From Linnemannia hyalina (lineage: Eukaryota > Mortierellomycota > Mortierellomycetes > Mortierellales > Mortierellaceae): a stretch of DNA of 64,000 nt. How positions within the stretch are numbered: position 1 is the stretch's first letter; the number at the start of each line of letters is the position of its first letter. Under the pieces are notes generated by a model. That model did no database searches. It saw only the letters and a program-made list of their open reading frames with translations, and had not been told where the DNA came from. The stretch lies in contig JAHRHY010000004.1 of the NCBI GenBank assembly GCA_019671135.1, positions 124,001 to 188,000 of the forward strand. Direction: 5' to 3'. The position numbers and the translations under genes were made by a program. Of the stretch, positions 42,454 through 53,634 are shown in pieces.

Positions 42454-45400
42454 ATGAGTCCTCTGCTTGGACATCAACTAAAACGACAAACAATCCTCCT
42501 TGACGAGCAGCTACAAGAGCGCACGCATAAACAGTCAACAAAAGGAAGGGTGGGAACAATCGACAAATCTAGCGTTTCAGCACAAACTCCATCCACTCCA
42601 TCTTTTGACTCCATCTTGGAAGCTGACAAAGGAGGAAAGAAGGCTGGACAATCAAATGATGGACTTGCCCTCCGCATGGCTCACCCCAAATTGATCCACC
42701 CTACTCCTATTGTTGCCACGAAACACTCGCCCATCCTTAAAGCTATCGATAAATTGGAAATCCTTGCACTAACGATGGATCTGACCTCTGTAATTAATGT
42801 CCAGCCCGAGGAAGAGCAGAAGTCTGTTATTCCGACCTATAACTGCCACGAACCTCAAGGTAAGCCCACAACGAACGGTGACTGGACAATTAACTCGAAC
42901 AAAGACCATATCAAAGCGGCTGTGTGAGCATTTTTGATTGGTATGGACGAGAAACTAATATACTTGCATTCCCTCTTGTGCCATTTGTTTCGACCTCAAA
43001 AAAATATCGTGGCGCAATAGAGTTATCGCACTCCCTAGCGTTCAAACCGCCACCACCCTCTACAGAACCATCTAATCTCACCCTCGACGTGTCGGAAGGT
43101 ACTCAACAACAGAATGGTCCAGCAGCCTCCCAATCCAACACTTCAACGGAGCCTGCTGCTGCTGTGGTTGCCTATCCATCGAAAACTCCCGCCAGTCCAC
43201 ATCCGTCTTCGCCCCTTGCCTCCTCCACACTATCGACAATAAGCTCCCTCATTCTCCGGTCTGCTACTTCCTCCACAAAATCCCGTTCGTCGTTATTAGA
43301 GATGTGCTTGAATGCACCGATCGCTTCCTCCGGCCTGCGGACATCTACTGCCGGCATGTTGGACACCGTCACCATATGTCGTGAACACAACGCGATGTCT
43401 GAAAAAGCAGACAATGAGTATATCCCTAATCCCACTGCAGACAATAAGCATCAAAAACAACAACGCGTCCAGCAGACAGAAAGTGACGCGCGGCTCTCGG
43501 CTGGGAGCACTGCCATCAAGGCGAACCCGACCACCTTCTCCGCCGTTCATTCCCCTTCGTTACCCTCGGTCTCTTTGGAGCCATCACCACACAGCGCGGC
43601 CCCTCGACCACCCATAACAGCCCGCGTACTTCCGTTCTTTAAGAAAAGGTCATCGCTATACACTCACCAATCGATGGCACAGAGCGACAGCCAAATCGAC
43701 CACCACGTCCCCTACTCGGCAACGGCTACTAGAAGCAACAAACAGCAATCTGGCTCTGTTCTTGCGTCCATATCGTCCACGTTTCTCGGTTTCGGGAGCT
43801 CTTCGCGCTCTAGAAGCTACTCTAATACCTGCTCCGTTTCCTTGGCAACCACTCAATCATTTGACACTGTCAGTGACTCCAGCAAAACCAAGCGGCACAG
43901 CCAAGCCAATCATGCTGCATGTGCTCAACCGCCTCCTATGCCGGCCGACCTTGCCACCAACAGCTCAGCAAGGTCGTCGAACTTCCGACCTTTCCCTCAT
44001 TTCTTCAACACCAGGCGCCAATATCCAACGTCGATCCCCTTTCACTCTCAATCAACACCCGCACTCCTCTCATACTATCAGCTTGACATCGCCAAGGAAC
44101 CCTCTGCATTACGCCAGACTGGTTGTACCTGCCCCAATAAGCAGACCCTAGGACCCTGTATTTTCCACAAGAAGCTGCCCGATCTTCCAGCCGCTCAATT
44201 GGACGACCCGGCTGGCCCTATCAAGGAAAAGAAGAAATCGAGCAGGATCTCGGTCATTTCTACAACTGCCTCGATCCGTTCGTTTGTCGCATCCATCAAG
44301 AAACCAAGGTCCCGGGCTGCCACCGTCCAGAGCCTTGTTAAGCCCGATGCACTTTTTGCACGAGAGTCACAGCTGCAATCTCAGTCCAACACGTCGTTGC
44401 CATTTGTGCAACCCGAGGAATCAACACAAAGTCATGGGCTTTCACTGGCAGCGACTCGGTACAGGAACAGGAAGGAGCCTTCGTCTATCGTTCGTAGCGC
44501 TATAAAGCGGCATGCTGGAGCAGATGTACCTTTAGCAGCAAGTCCAAGACTATCAAAGGACAACTTGGGCTTTCAGCAAGCGAAACGCCAAGCTGTTCAC
44601 GGACTCAAACAGCGAACGTTTTCCCCGCATAACCATAGCTCTCAACAGAGCCTCCCTCGCACTGGCCAGTTGTACTTGCACCCGACGTCGGTCTCGACGC
44701 CTTGCCTTGTTTATCCTGTTCCTTTCACGAAAGCTACCACTATCAACAAACACACAGCTCGATCCGTGTCCACCATCGCCAGAATCCAGCAAGCCACAGA
44801 GTCGACACCAAACCTCAGTCTACAAGGAGGGGCTCATGTCTCGGCGGTGAATGCACATGCTGAAATAGCTGTCCGCCCACACATTGCTGGAGTCTCAGCG
44901 ACTTCACATCAAGGAGGCGTCAACCTTATTTCGAGCTCCAACTCATTCCTTTCGCCTATTGAACGATCCCGGTCCTTCATGTCCCCGCCTTCGCCGGGTC
45001 ACCGTACTGGACCTTACAACAAAGAGAACGCCACGTTTTTTGAGCCGTTTCGAGCACATTCCAAAGGTCGCGGTGGAAAATCGTCAAGCTATGTCAGCTT
45101 TCATTTTGATCTCAGTCACCTCGAGAAGGCTGAGCATGAAGATGAGTACGACTCGGCCTCGACTACCAAGGTAAATGTGAGCCGCACAGAGCAGGATGGC
45201 GTCGATGGAAGCGATGATGATGGCGATGAAGATGCGGTGGGCAATCTTCGGTGTGACTCAAGTTCTCCTCGACCGCTCCCATCCATGTCCCTGCTGAACG
45301 TGACTCTCAGCTCCACAGACCTCCTCTCAGTTCATTCCAGAAACAAGGCAACCCTTCCACCTCCACCTCCTCCTCCACCAAGCTCAAGGCCACAGGAGGC

Positions 45401-45797
45401 TGACCAAGAGGACAACTCCAGCGATAAAGATGACGATCCCTTCCAGACTTTGCACCTACATCTCAGGAATGCCGGTCGATACGCGCCCACTTCAGCTTCA
45501 GCATCAAGTCCGTCGCTCCGTCTTCCAACTCAGCCACAGTCGGACCATCGGCACCCCCTCAAGCGTCTCTTCGGATACGGTAAAGACAAGTTGAAATACC
45601 GGAGCCACAACGAGGTTCTAACAAGAGCACGAGAAGAACTAAATTCGTCGACGGTATCACTCCCGGCCCTGCTCTCGAGCTTCTTGCCATCGTCAGCCTC
45701 GACTGCGTCACTACCCCTTCACTCAGGTCAGACTACGGAGCCGCGTTTGATGGGCAGGGGATCGAAGCCGTCGAGGAACAAGTTGAACTGGATGTGA
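42454..45797 (+). CDS. Large Ser/Pro-rich protein of unknown function (1060 aa)
   Basis: Two exons, 42454-42859 and 43021-45797. The donor GTAAGC, the acceptor CAATAG and codon phase (Glu split across the junction) join two long overlapping frames into one 1060-codon gene. Mostly disordered: Ser about one in six, many Pro and basic residues, an eight-Pro run (TLPPPPPPPPSSR), and an acidic stretch (DGSDDDGDEDAVG). The most structured block is near residue 360, FRPFPHFFNTRRQYPTSIPF, followed by a CxC(x8)C cluster (GCTCPNKQTLGPCIFHKKLP). The C-terminus has HPLKRLFGYGKDKLKYRSHN. Such composition is usual for signalling or polarity scaffolds with phosphosites, but no domain identifies it. Convergent, across a DIRS element, with RIO2. 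Confidence 0.8.
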
Positions 45798-45920
45798 TGG
45801 AAGAGCAGCAACAAGTTCTCTGATGCCGACAAGGATGTCTCCTGGCCAAGAGATGCATAGAAAGTAACCTGGATTGATGTTGTTAAATACATTTGCTGTC
45901 AGTTCTTTTTTGTTTGTATC
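45798..45920. other. 3' flank of the Ser-rich gene up to the DIRS element
   Basis: Short AT-rich stretch with no feature other than the presumed 3' UTR. Confidence 0.5.
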
Positions 45921-45951
45921 TAGCGGAGCCGAAGATATGAAGGCTCAAGCC

Positions 45952-46090
45952 TATTATCCGAGGGCCAGGACCATATATGTGTTATCTTCTTTTATTGTAT
46001 AAAATGCGAAAATCCAGAAAACTAAACGAAAGTGAAAAGAGAAAAAATGAAATAAGTTCTTCTCAGGCACCAGATCTGTCCCTTATCTTC
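45952..46090 (+). repeat. DIRS left inverted terminal repeat
   Basis: Starts TATTATCCGAGGGCCAGGAC and ends CCCTTATCTTC. Reverse complement pairs with 48,826-48,961. The first 31 bp outside it (45,921-45,951) recur only in the internal complementary region. Confidence 0.9.
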
Positions 46091-46152
46091 GTGGTGTGAG
46101 CCAGGTGCCAGGAGACAAAAAAGGGTGGGAAAACAAAAAATCCAAGGGCGGG

Positions 46153-46245
46153 ACATATATGGTCCTGGCCCTCGGATAATAGGCTTGAGCCTTCATATCT
46201 TCGGCTCCGCTAGATATTATCCGTCGGGCCAGGACCATATATGTG
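46153..46245 (+). repeat. DIRS internal complementary region
   Basis: 46,153-46,212 is the reverse complement of 45,921-45,980 (left end), and 46,213-46,245 (ATTATCCGTCGGGCCAGGAC...) is the reverse complement of the right end near 48,930-48,961. The two meet at CTAGAT, showing which terminal bases are joined in the circular form. Confidence 0.9.
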
Positions 46246-46690
46246 GATCCAGAGCAGAAGTTATGAGAGAAACCAACGACGTCAAATTGGTCGCGGTTGC
46301 TCGCGTCAGGCGGTAGTAATTGTTGACAATCACGTCGTTGACATGGGCGCCCTTCTTGATGGCCCCTGTAGGGCCGATCGCGCGGGCTTTGGGTCGAGTC
46401 TTGTTCGGCGGGAGGCCGAGTAGGTCGGTGATCGCGGCGATGTGGCTGCTGATCGTTTGACTGGTGACAGTTGTCTTGGGGAAGCGGACGTCGCAAATGA
46501 GAGGTCGATGGGGGACCAATTCGTCCTTGTGATGTGGGACCATTATCTCATGGTCCTCGATGGTGGCGTACTTGATGGTCGGCTGGTCGTCGCATCCTTC
46601 GTCCTCGGGGCGGCGCCGCTTATGCGCCATGCTGTTAAAGACCAGTGAGGATTCTTGGTCAGAATGTCGAGGGCATTTCCTGGAGCTGGA
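46217..46690 (-). pseudogene. Tyrosine recombinase, C-terminal remnant of the DIRS element
   Basis: Frame overlapping the end of RT-RNase H. It reads LICDVRFPKTTVTSQTISSH, IAAITDLLGLPPNKTRPKAR, AIGPTGAIKKGAHVNDVIVN and NYYRLTRATATNLTSLVSL. PKARAIGPTGAIKKG resembles the box around the second conserved Arg, and the NNYYRL Tyr (about 46,312-46,317) is placed like the nucleophile in DIRS recombinases. The N-terminal two-thirds of a recombinase, with the first catalytic Arg, is missing, so an internal deletion between RNase H and this segment is likely. The same frame stays open far upstream over the RT gene, but there it is only an overlap shadow. Confidence 0.6.
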
Positions 46691-48765
46691 AGCACGTGGT
46701 GTCGCGGTATCGCAAGGGGGGCTGCGACTGACATCATCTTGACCGTTGGGTACCATACTGCTGAGGGCCAGTGGGGTGTTACGATCGTTGCTGAGATCTG
46801 CTCCTGGCGAATCTTCTCCAGGACGAGAGGGAGGAGATTCCAAGGTGGGCAAAGGTAAACGTTGCCTAGGGGCTGCCATCGGTGTCGGAGAGCATCGTGA
46901 CCTATTGCGCCTGATGATGGTTTCCAGGTCATGTACTGTTGTAGATGGTGGTTTTCGGGAGATGCGAAGAGATCGACGGTATGGGGACCCCATTTTTGGT
47001 CCATGTGGTCGAAAAAGGATGGACTGATTGACCACTCGAGTTGGCCCGTCAGTTGACGGGAGGGGGCATCCGCTGGGTTGAAAGCTGATGGGACGTACGT
47101 TGTTCGAATCCTGGTTCCGGTCTTGAGGCACCAGTTCCATATTGATGTCGCCAGCTTCATCAGCTCCGGCGACCTCGTTCCGCCAAAGTGGTTGATGTAG
47201 GCGATTGTTGTGACGTTGTCCGATATGATGTTGACTGTGCGACCCTTGACCTGTGGTCTCTGAAGGGCGTAGAAGACCGTCAACAATTCCTTGTAGTTGA
47301 TGTGTCTGGGGTAGTGAGTTGCCGGCCAGGTGCCACTGTATGATCGGTTGTTGATTACTACTCCCCACCCGGACGTGGAAGCGTCCGTGTAGATGTCGAT
47401 CTGAGGATTGGCCGCTATCCATGAGAGACCGTTCCATTGTTGAAGGTGTGTGCGCCACCAAAGCAGTTCCTCGGTCGCTGTCGTCGGCAGAGTAATGGAG
47501 CCCTCCCATGGTATTCCCGATTTCAGTGCATTGATCTTGACCGCTTGTAGGTGCTGCACCTTGAGTCGAGCCGGAAAAACTGCTGCTGTCATGGCGATCG
47601 CCTTGCCGATGAATGATGATAGCTGTCGTACTGTGCATGTCGTCTTGTTGATTAACTTGGATGCCTCGCGTCTCATGTCTCGGATCTTGGCTCCTGGGAT
47701 CTGTAATGTCATCGCCGTTGTGTTGATCTCGTAGCCCAGATGTTGTAGTGTCTGGGATGGCGTCAGGCTCGACTTGGATTCCTTTGTCAGAAAACCGAGG
47801 CTGGCTAACTTGTCCGTCACCATCTTGGTGTGTATCTGTGATAGCTCCTTGGTCGCTGCTGCAATAATCAAATCGTCCAAGTAGGCCGATATCCTGATCC
47901 CGCGTGATCGCGCCCACCGTAGTAGCGGCTTCAGAATCTTGGTAAAGATGAGCGGAGCCAGAGATAGACCGAACGGGAGCACTTTGAACTGGTACAGTTT
48001 GCCTCGCCATTGAAATTGTAGGTAACGCCGGGAAGAAGGGTGAATGGGCACGTGTAGAAATGCATCTCTTAAATCGATACTGGTAAGAAAATCGTTCCTT
48101 TTTATTAGGTGAACTACCTGAGAGATAGTCTCCATTTTGAAAGGTCGGATCGGCAGATACTGATTCAAGCGACGCAGGTTCAACACCGGGCGTAGTTCTC
48201 CTGTCTTCTTCGGAATCACGAACAACTGGCTTGAAAAACCGGGTCCAGTGCTGGGCTCGATCGCATTCTTGCTCAGCAAATCGGACACTTCTTTGTCGAT
48301 GCTCGCCATTGCTTCCTCCGACATTGGGTGTGGCGGGGGATGCGAGGTCGATGTTGGTGGTGGCGACTCGAAGGGGATCCTGTAGCCGTCCTTGATAATG
48401 TCGAGGATGGGGGACTCTTGGGTAATGCTCTTCCAGGCTCCTAAGAATCCTTTGAGCCGCCCTCCGACCTTGGGGATCTGTCGTTCCTGCAGGAGGTGCT
48501 TCGTCCGCGCTGTTGGCTGTTCCACCTTTGGTTTGATGCTGGGGCATCCCATGACATCCACGTCTGAGGGGCGGTAGTGTTGAAGTGGAGCTTGAGTTGT
48601 GATCGCGGGATCGGAGCCCTGGCGAAGGCGATCTGCCATAAAGCGTTCCATGCGGTCCAGCCTTTGGCTGAGGAAGAGGATCTCTGCATCCTTGGGATCG
48701 AGTGGGTGGTCGAGTGGGGGTGAGGAAGAGGGAGAGGAGGACGGTGAAGGAGAGGGTTGTTCCAT
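46543..48765 (-). CDS. DIRS reverse transcriptase-RNase H (740 aa)
   Basis: Copies the element's RNA into DNA. ATG at 48,765 chosen as the first with a protein-like sequence after it (MEQPSPSPSSS); an open extension upstream runs into the terminal repeat. The Ser/Pro-rich start is followed by RPVLNLRRLNQYLPIRPFKM, LTSIDLRDAFLHVPIHPSSR, FKVLPFGLSLAPLIFTKILK and AYLDDLII (the YxDD active site, codons at 47,872-47,883, about residue 295). LTPSQTLQHLGYEINT is the connection region. RNase H follows: IDIYTDASTSGWGVVINNRS, INYKELLTVFYAL, NIISDNVTTIAYINHFGGT and FNPADAPSR carry the D-E-D-D acidic residues. No stops or frameshifts, so this ORF looks recently active even though the recombinase is damaged. 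Confidence 0.9.
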   Translation of the reverse strand: MEQPSPSPSSSPSSSPPLDHPLDPKDAEILFLSQRLDRMERFMADRLRQGSDPAITTQAPLQHYRPSDVDVMGCPSIKPKVEQPTARTKHLLQERQIPKVGGRLKGFLGAWKSITQESPILDIIKDGYRIPFESPPPTSTSHPPPHPMSEEAMASIDKEVSDLLSKNAIEPSTGPGFSSQLFVIPKKTGELRPVLNLRRLNQYLPIRPFKMETISQVVHLIKRNDFLTSIDLRDAFLHVPIHPSSRRYLQFQWRGKLYQFKVLPFGLSLAPLIFTKILKPLLRWARSRGIRISAYLDDLIIAAATKELSQIHTKMVTDKLASLGFLTKESKSSLTPSQTLQHLGYEINTTAMTLQIPGAKIRDMRREASKLINKTTCTVRQLSSFIGKAIAMTAAVFPARLKVQHLQAVKINALKSGIPWEGSITLPTTATEELLWWRTHLQQWNGLSWIAANPQIDIYTDASTSGWGVVINNRSYSGTWPATHYPRHINYKELLTVFYALQRPQVKGRTVNIISDNVTTIAYINHFGGTRSPELMKLATSIWNWCLKTGTRIRTTYVPSAFNPADAPSRQLTGQLEWSISPSFFDHMDQKWGPHTVDLFASPENHHLQQYMTWKPSSGAIGHDALRHRWQPLGNVYLCPPWNLLPLVLEKIRQEQISATIVTPHWPSAVWYPTVKMMSVAAPLAIPRHHVLPAPGNALDILTKNPHWSLTAWRISGAAPRTKDATTSRPSSTPPSRTMR

Positions 48766-48825
48766 GGGGACCTGCTGAGAAGGGTGAACTCTGATGATGC
48801 GGGCAATGTCCCTGGCGAAACAAAA

Positions 48826-48961
48826 GAAGATAAGGGACAGATCTGGTGCCTGAGCAGAACTTATTTCATTTTTTCTCTTTTCACTTTCGTTTAGTTTTCT
48901 GGATTTTCGCATTTTATACAATAAAAGATAACACATATATGGTCCTGGCCCGACGGATAAT
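48826..48961 (-). repeat. DIRS right inverted terminal repeat
   Basis: Reverse complement begins ATTATCCGTCGGGCCAGGAC and matches the left repeat through CCCTTATCTTC. Confidence 0.9.
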
Positions 48962-49164
48962 GCCATAAAACATTCGGGCTCTCACAAAAGCACAAGAATG
49001 AAAGATGACAATGATGCAGGCAAAGAGTTTATTTTGAAGTAAAAAATGCTAGAAATGCGAGAGAGATATGCGTGGTGAGATGGAATGAGATCAGCAGCGA
49101 CAAAGGCAGACAGTTCCTGCATGGCAATAGCCCCAAGGCGGTCGATCGACAGGTTCCGTTTCGC

Positions 49165-51124
<1,960 letters not shown>

Positions 51125-51534
51125 AGTGTATAAAGTTTGGGTGGTTGTGTTGGTGGTTGTGCAGTGGTTGTTGTTGCTTTGTCGTAGTAATGTTGTTGTA
51201 GTTGTTGTAGTTGTTATTATTGTTGTTGTTGTTGGTGTTGTTGCTGTTGTTGGTGTTGCTGCTGCTGTTGTTGTTGATGACCAATGATGTGATTGGCAGC
51301 TTGCTGAATGAAAGTGTGAGCTGTCTGTTCGTTGGTGTCTTCTGTTTGTGAACAAAAGAAAGGGTGACCTGAAAAACAAAAAAAAAGAAAATTTGTTTTG
51401 AAGGGTGGCTTGTGCTAGCTGAGTGACTGTTAAGTGGTTTGGTCTGCGCACAATGGACAGTATTCTTATTCTGCGCGGGCGAAAGCGTTTTTTTATTCCA
51501 TTCCCCATTCCCTTGACAGACATCAAAAGCAGCA
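51125..51534. promoter_or_regulatory. Divergent promoter, RIO2 (-) and DPH1 (+)
   Basis: 410 bp between start codons. The RIO2 side holds a GTT-rich microsatellite (about 51,165-51,280), that is, a CAA-rich 5' leader on the RIO2 transcript. Confidence 0.5.
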
Positions 51535-53418
51535 ATGGACTCACTACCAGGAGCACATGCAGACGACCACCAGTCTACAACACTTACGCCAACACCAACA
51601 CCAACACCAGACACTCAGGCTCCCGAGCTCACTGCTTCGGGAAAGCCTAAGAAGAGGTTCGTCGGAAAGGCAAGGAGGCTTCAGCAAGAACGTGGAAGCA
51701 TAGACCCAACAACCATTGAAGACTCCGCCATCGCCATTCGTGATGGTAAGAAGCACCATCCTTCGGTTGCTTGCTCACGTTCTTAACATGTATTCTATAG
51801 CTTCATTCTGCTCTCTGTCTAAATACCTACTCTTTTTCATCTATTGTGCCAATAGGGTCCAAGAGTTCGAATGGCCCCAGCAGACCAAGGGTTGCCAACC
51901 AGATTCCTGATGATATCTTGAATGACGCTAAACTCAACCTGGCCATTGAACAGCTCCCCGCCAACTACAGCTTCGAAATCCACAAGACCGTTTGGAGTGT
52001 CCGCAAAGCTGAAGCCAAGAAAGGTACACACAGAATGAGGGCGCCACCCTATCAAGCTCATATGGGTGTTCATGTTCAATGTACCTTTTTTCTCACGCTC
52101 AATGCTCTCACATTCGTCTCCAATAGTCGCGCTGCAGTTCCCAGAGGGTCTCTTGATTTTCGCCTGCACCATCTCAGACATCTTGGAAAAGTTTTGCGGG
52201 GTCGAGACCTTGGTCATGGGAGATGTAACCTATGGCGCCTGTTGTATCGACGATTTTACAGCCGTTGCCCTCGGGTGCGATTTCATGGTGCATTATGGCC
52301 ACAGTTGTCTCGGTATGTAATTTATTTCCTCAATCGAACAGCTCGCTACAAATCCCACATTAGACACGCACATCTAACCCAAAGCTTTCATTCCAAATAG
52401 TGCCTGTGGATATTACAACAATCAAGACGCTCTACGTCTTTGTGGACATCGGGATTGACGTTCAACATTTCATCGCCACCGTTCGCAAGAACTTCGAGAA
52501 AGGCTCCAAGCTGGTCTTGGTCGGCGTCATTCAATTTGTTCAAGCAATTCAATCGGCAAGGAGGGAGCTTGACATTGACTATATCCTCAACGTCCCACAA
52601 GCCAAGCCCCTTTCACCGGCAGAGATTTTGGGATGCACATCACCTCAACTTCCCAAGGATGAAGACGCACTGATATTTGTGGGCGACGGTCGATTCCATT
52701 TGGAGTCCATCATGATCCACAACCCCGACCTGGCAGCGTTCCGGTACGACCCCTACGACAAAAAGTTCACTAGAGAGAGATATGACCATGCCGATATGCA
52801 TTCGCTCAGGAAGCATGCAATCGAAACAGCCAAGAAGGCGAAGCGGTTTGGGCTCATCCTTGGTACTTTAGGTCGACAGGGCAGCACATCTATTCTTGAG
52901 GTACGTGCTCGTTATCGTCGATCAAATATTTGGGCTTGGGTTCTCACAGATTATCACAATATGGGTGAGAGAATCTTATAATTAACCTCATCTTTTCCGC
53001 CTTCTTCGCATAATAGCACATGGAGTTAAAGTTGAAGGAGCGTGGCTGCGACTATACCATTATTCTCCTGTCAGAGATCTTTCCAGGAAAACTGGCGATG
53101 TTTGAGGACATGGACGCCTTTATTCAGATCGCTTGCCCTCGCCTGTCCATCGATTGGGGATACGCATTTTCAAAGCCCTTGCTGACACCTTACGAAGCAT
53201 CGGTTGTCTTTGAGTCCGTTGCCTGGCAGGAAGTTTATCCTATGGATTTCTATTCGAACGATTCTTTGGGCCCCTGGACTGTGAATCATGGCAGAAACAT
53301 CCGCAGAAAGGCGGCAGGAGCGGTAGGCGCAGGAAAATCTCTGTTGAAGAGCAAAGCCAAGACCGATGGCGACGAGCTTTCAACAGGAACTGTGCCCCAA
53401 GGCACAGTGCAATCATGA
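51535..53418 (+). CDS. DPH1: Diphthamide biosynthesis protein 1 (2-(3-amino-3-carboxypropyl)histidine synthase subunit) (488 aa)
   Basis: With Dph2 it carries out the first step of diphthamide synthesis on eEF2: a [4Fe-4S] enzyme transfers the 3-amino-3-carboxypropyl group of S-adenosylmethionine to histidine. Exons 51535-51745, 51856-52023, 52127-52312, 52401-52900, 53017-53418; phases close. Domains: [20 protein letters not shown], then [35 protein letters not shown] (first cluster cysteine), [21 protein letters not shown] (second), [25 protein letters not shown] and [16 protein letters not shown] (third). All three cluster cysteines of the family are present. The N-terminal 80 residues are disordered with TP repeats. 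Paired head-to-head with RIO2; both serve translation. Confidence 0.95.
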
Positions 53419-53634
53419 ACAACCGCACCATCATAGGCGTGGACAGTCATTGTAATAAATACGATTAAAAAAATGAACTACGAAAACATGCAATGCCCAT
53501 TTAAGCCCTTCGTTCTCCTCATATCCAACGCCAATCTCACCTCACCAAGCTGGACTAGTGGACGACCTTCAAACTCAGGCACCAACTTTGCAGTTTTGTT
53601 AGTTCATTTGTACTAAAATTTATATTTACTCTGG

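Larger units (their letters stand above)
45921..48962 (-). mobile_element. DIRS-type tyrosine-recombinase retrotransposon
   Basis: Structure is diagnostic. The left end (45,952-46,090) and right end (48,826-48,961) are inverted repeats of about 138 bp that agree at nearly every base apart from a 3-bp indel and a few substitutions. An internal complementary region at 46,153-46,245 contains the reverse complement of the left end, including the 31-bp left extension from 45,921, fused to the reverse complement of the right end. This is the layout of DIRS-1, where the internal copy templates circular DNA. Coding on the minus strand: an open RT-RNase H frame, then the tail of a tyrosine recombinase. 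It sits between two convergent host genes (Ser-rich protein and RIO2) without breaking either. No target duplication is seen, as expected for DIRS. Confidence 0.92.

Noticed and set aside
46217..48823. 868-codon minus-strand open frame overlapping the DIRS RT
   Set aside because: Only its last 150 or so codons resemble a recombinase. The rest is Arg/Ser/His-rich sequence produced by reading the RT gene one base out of frame.
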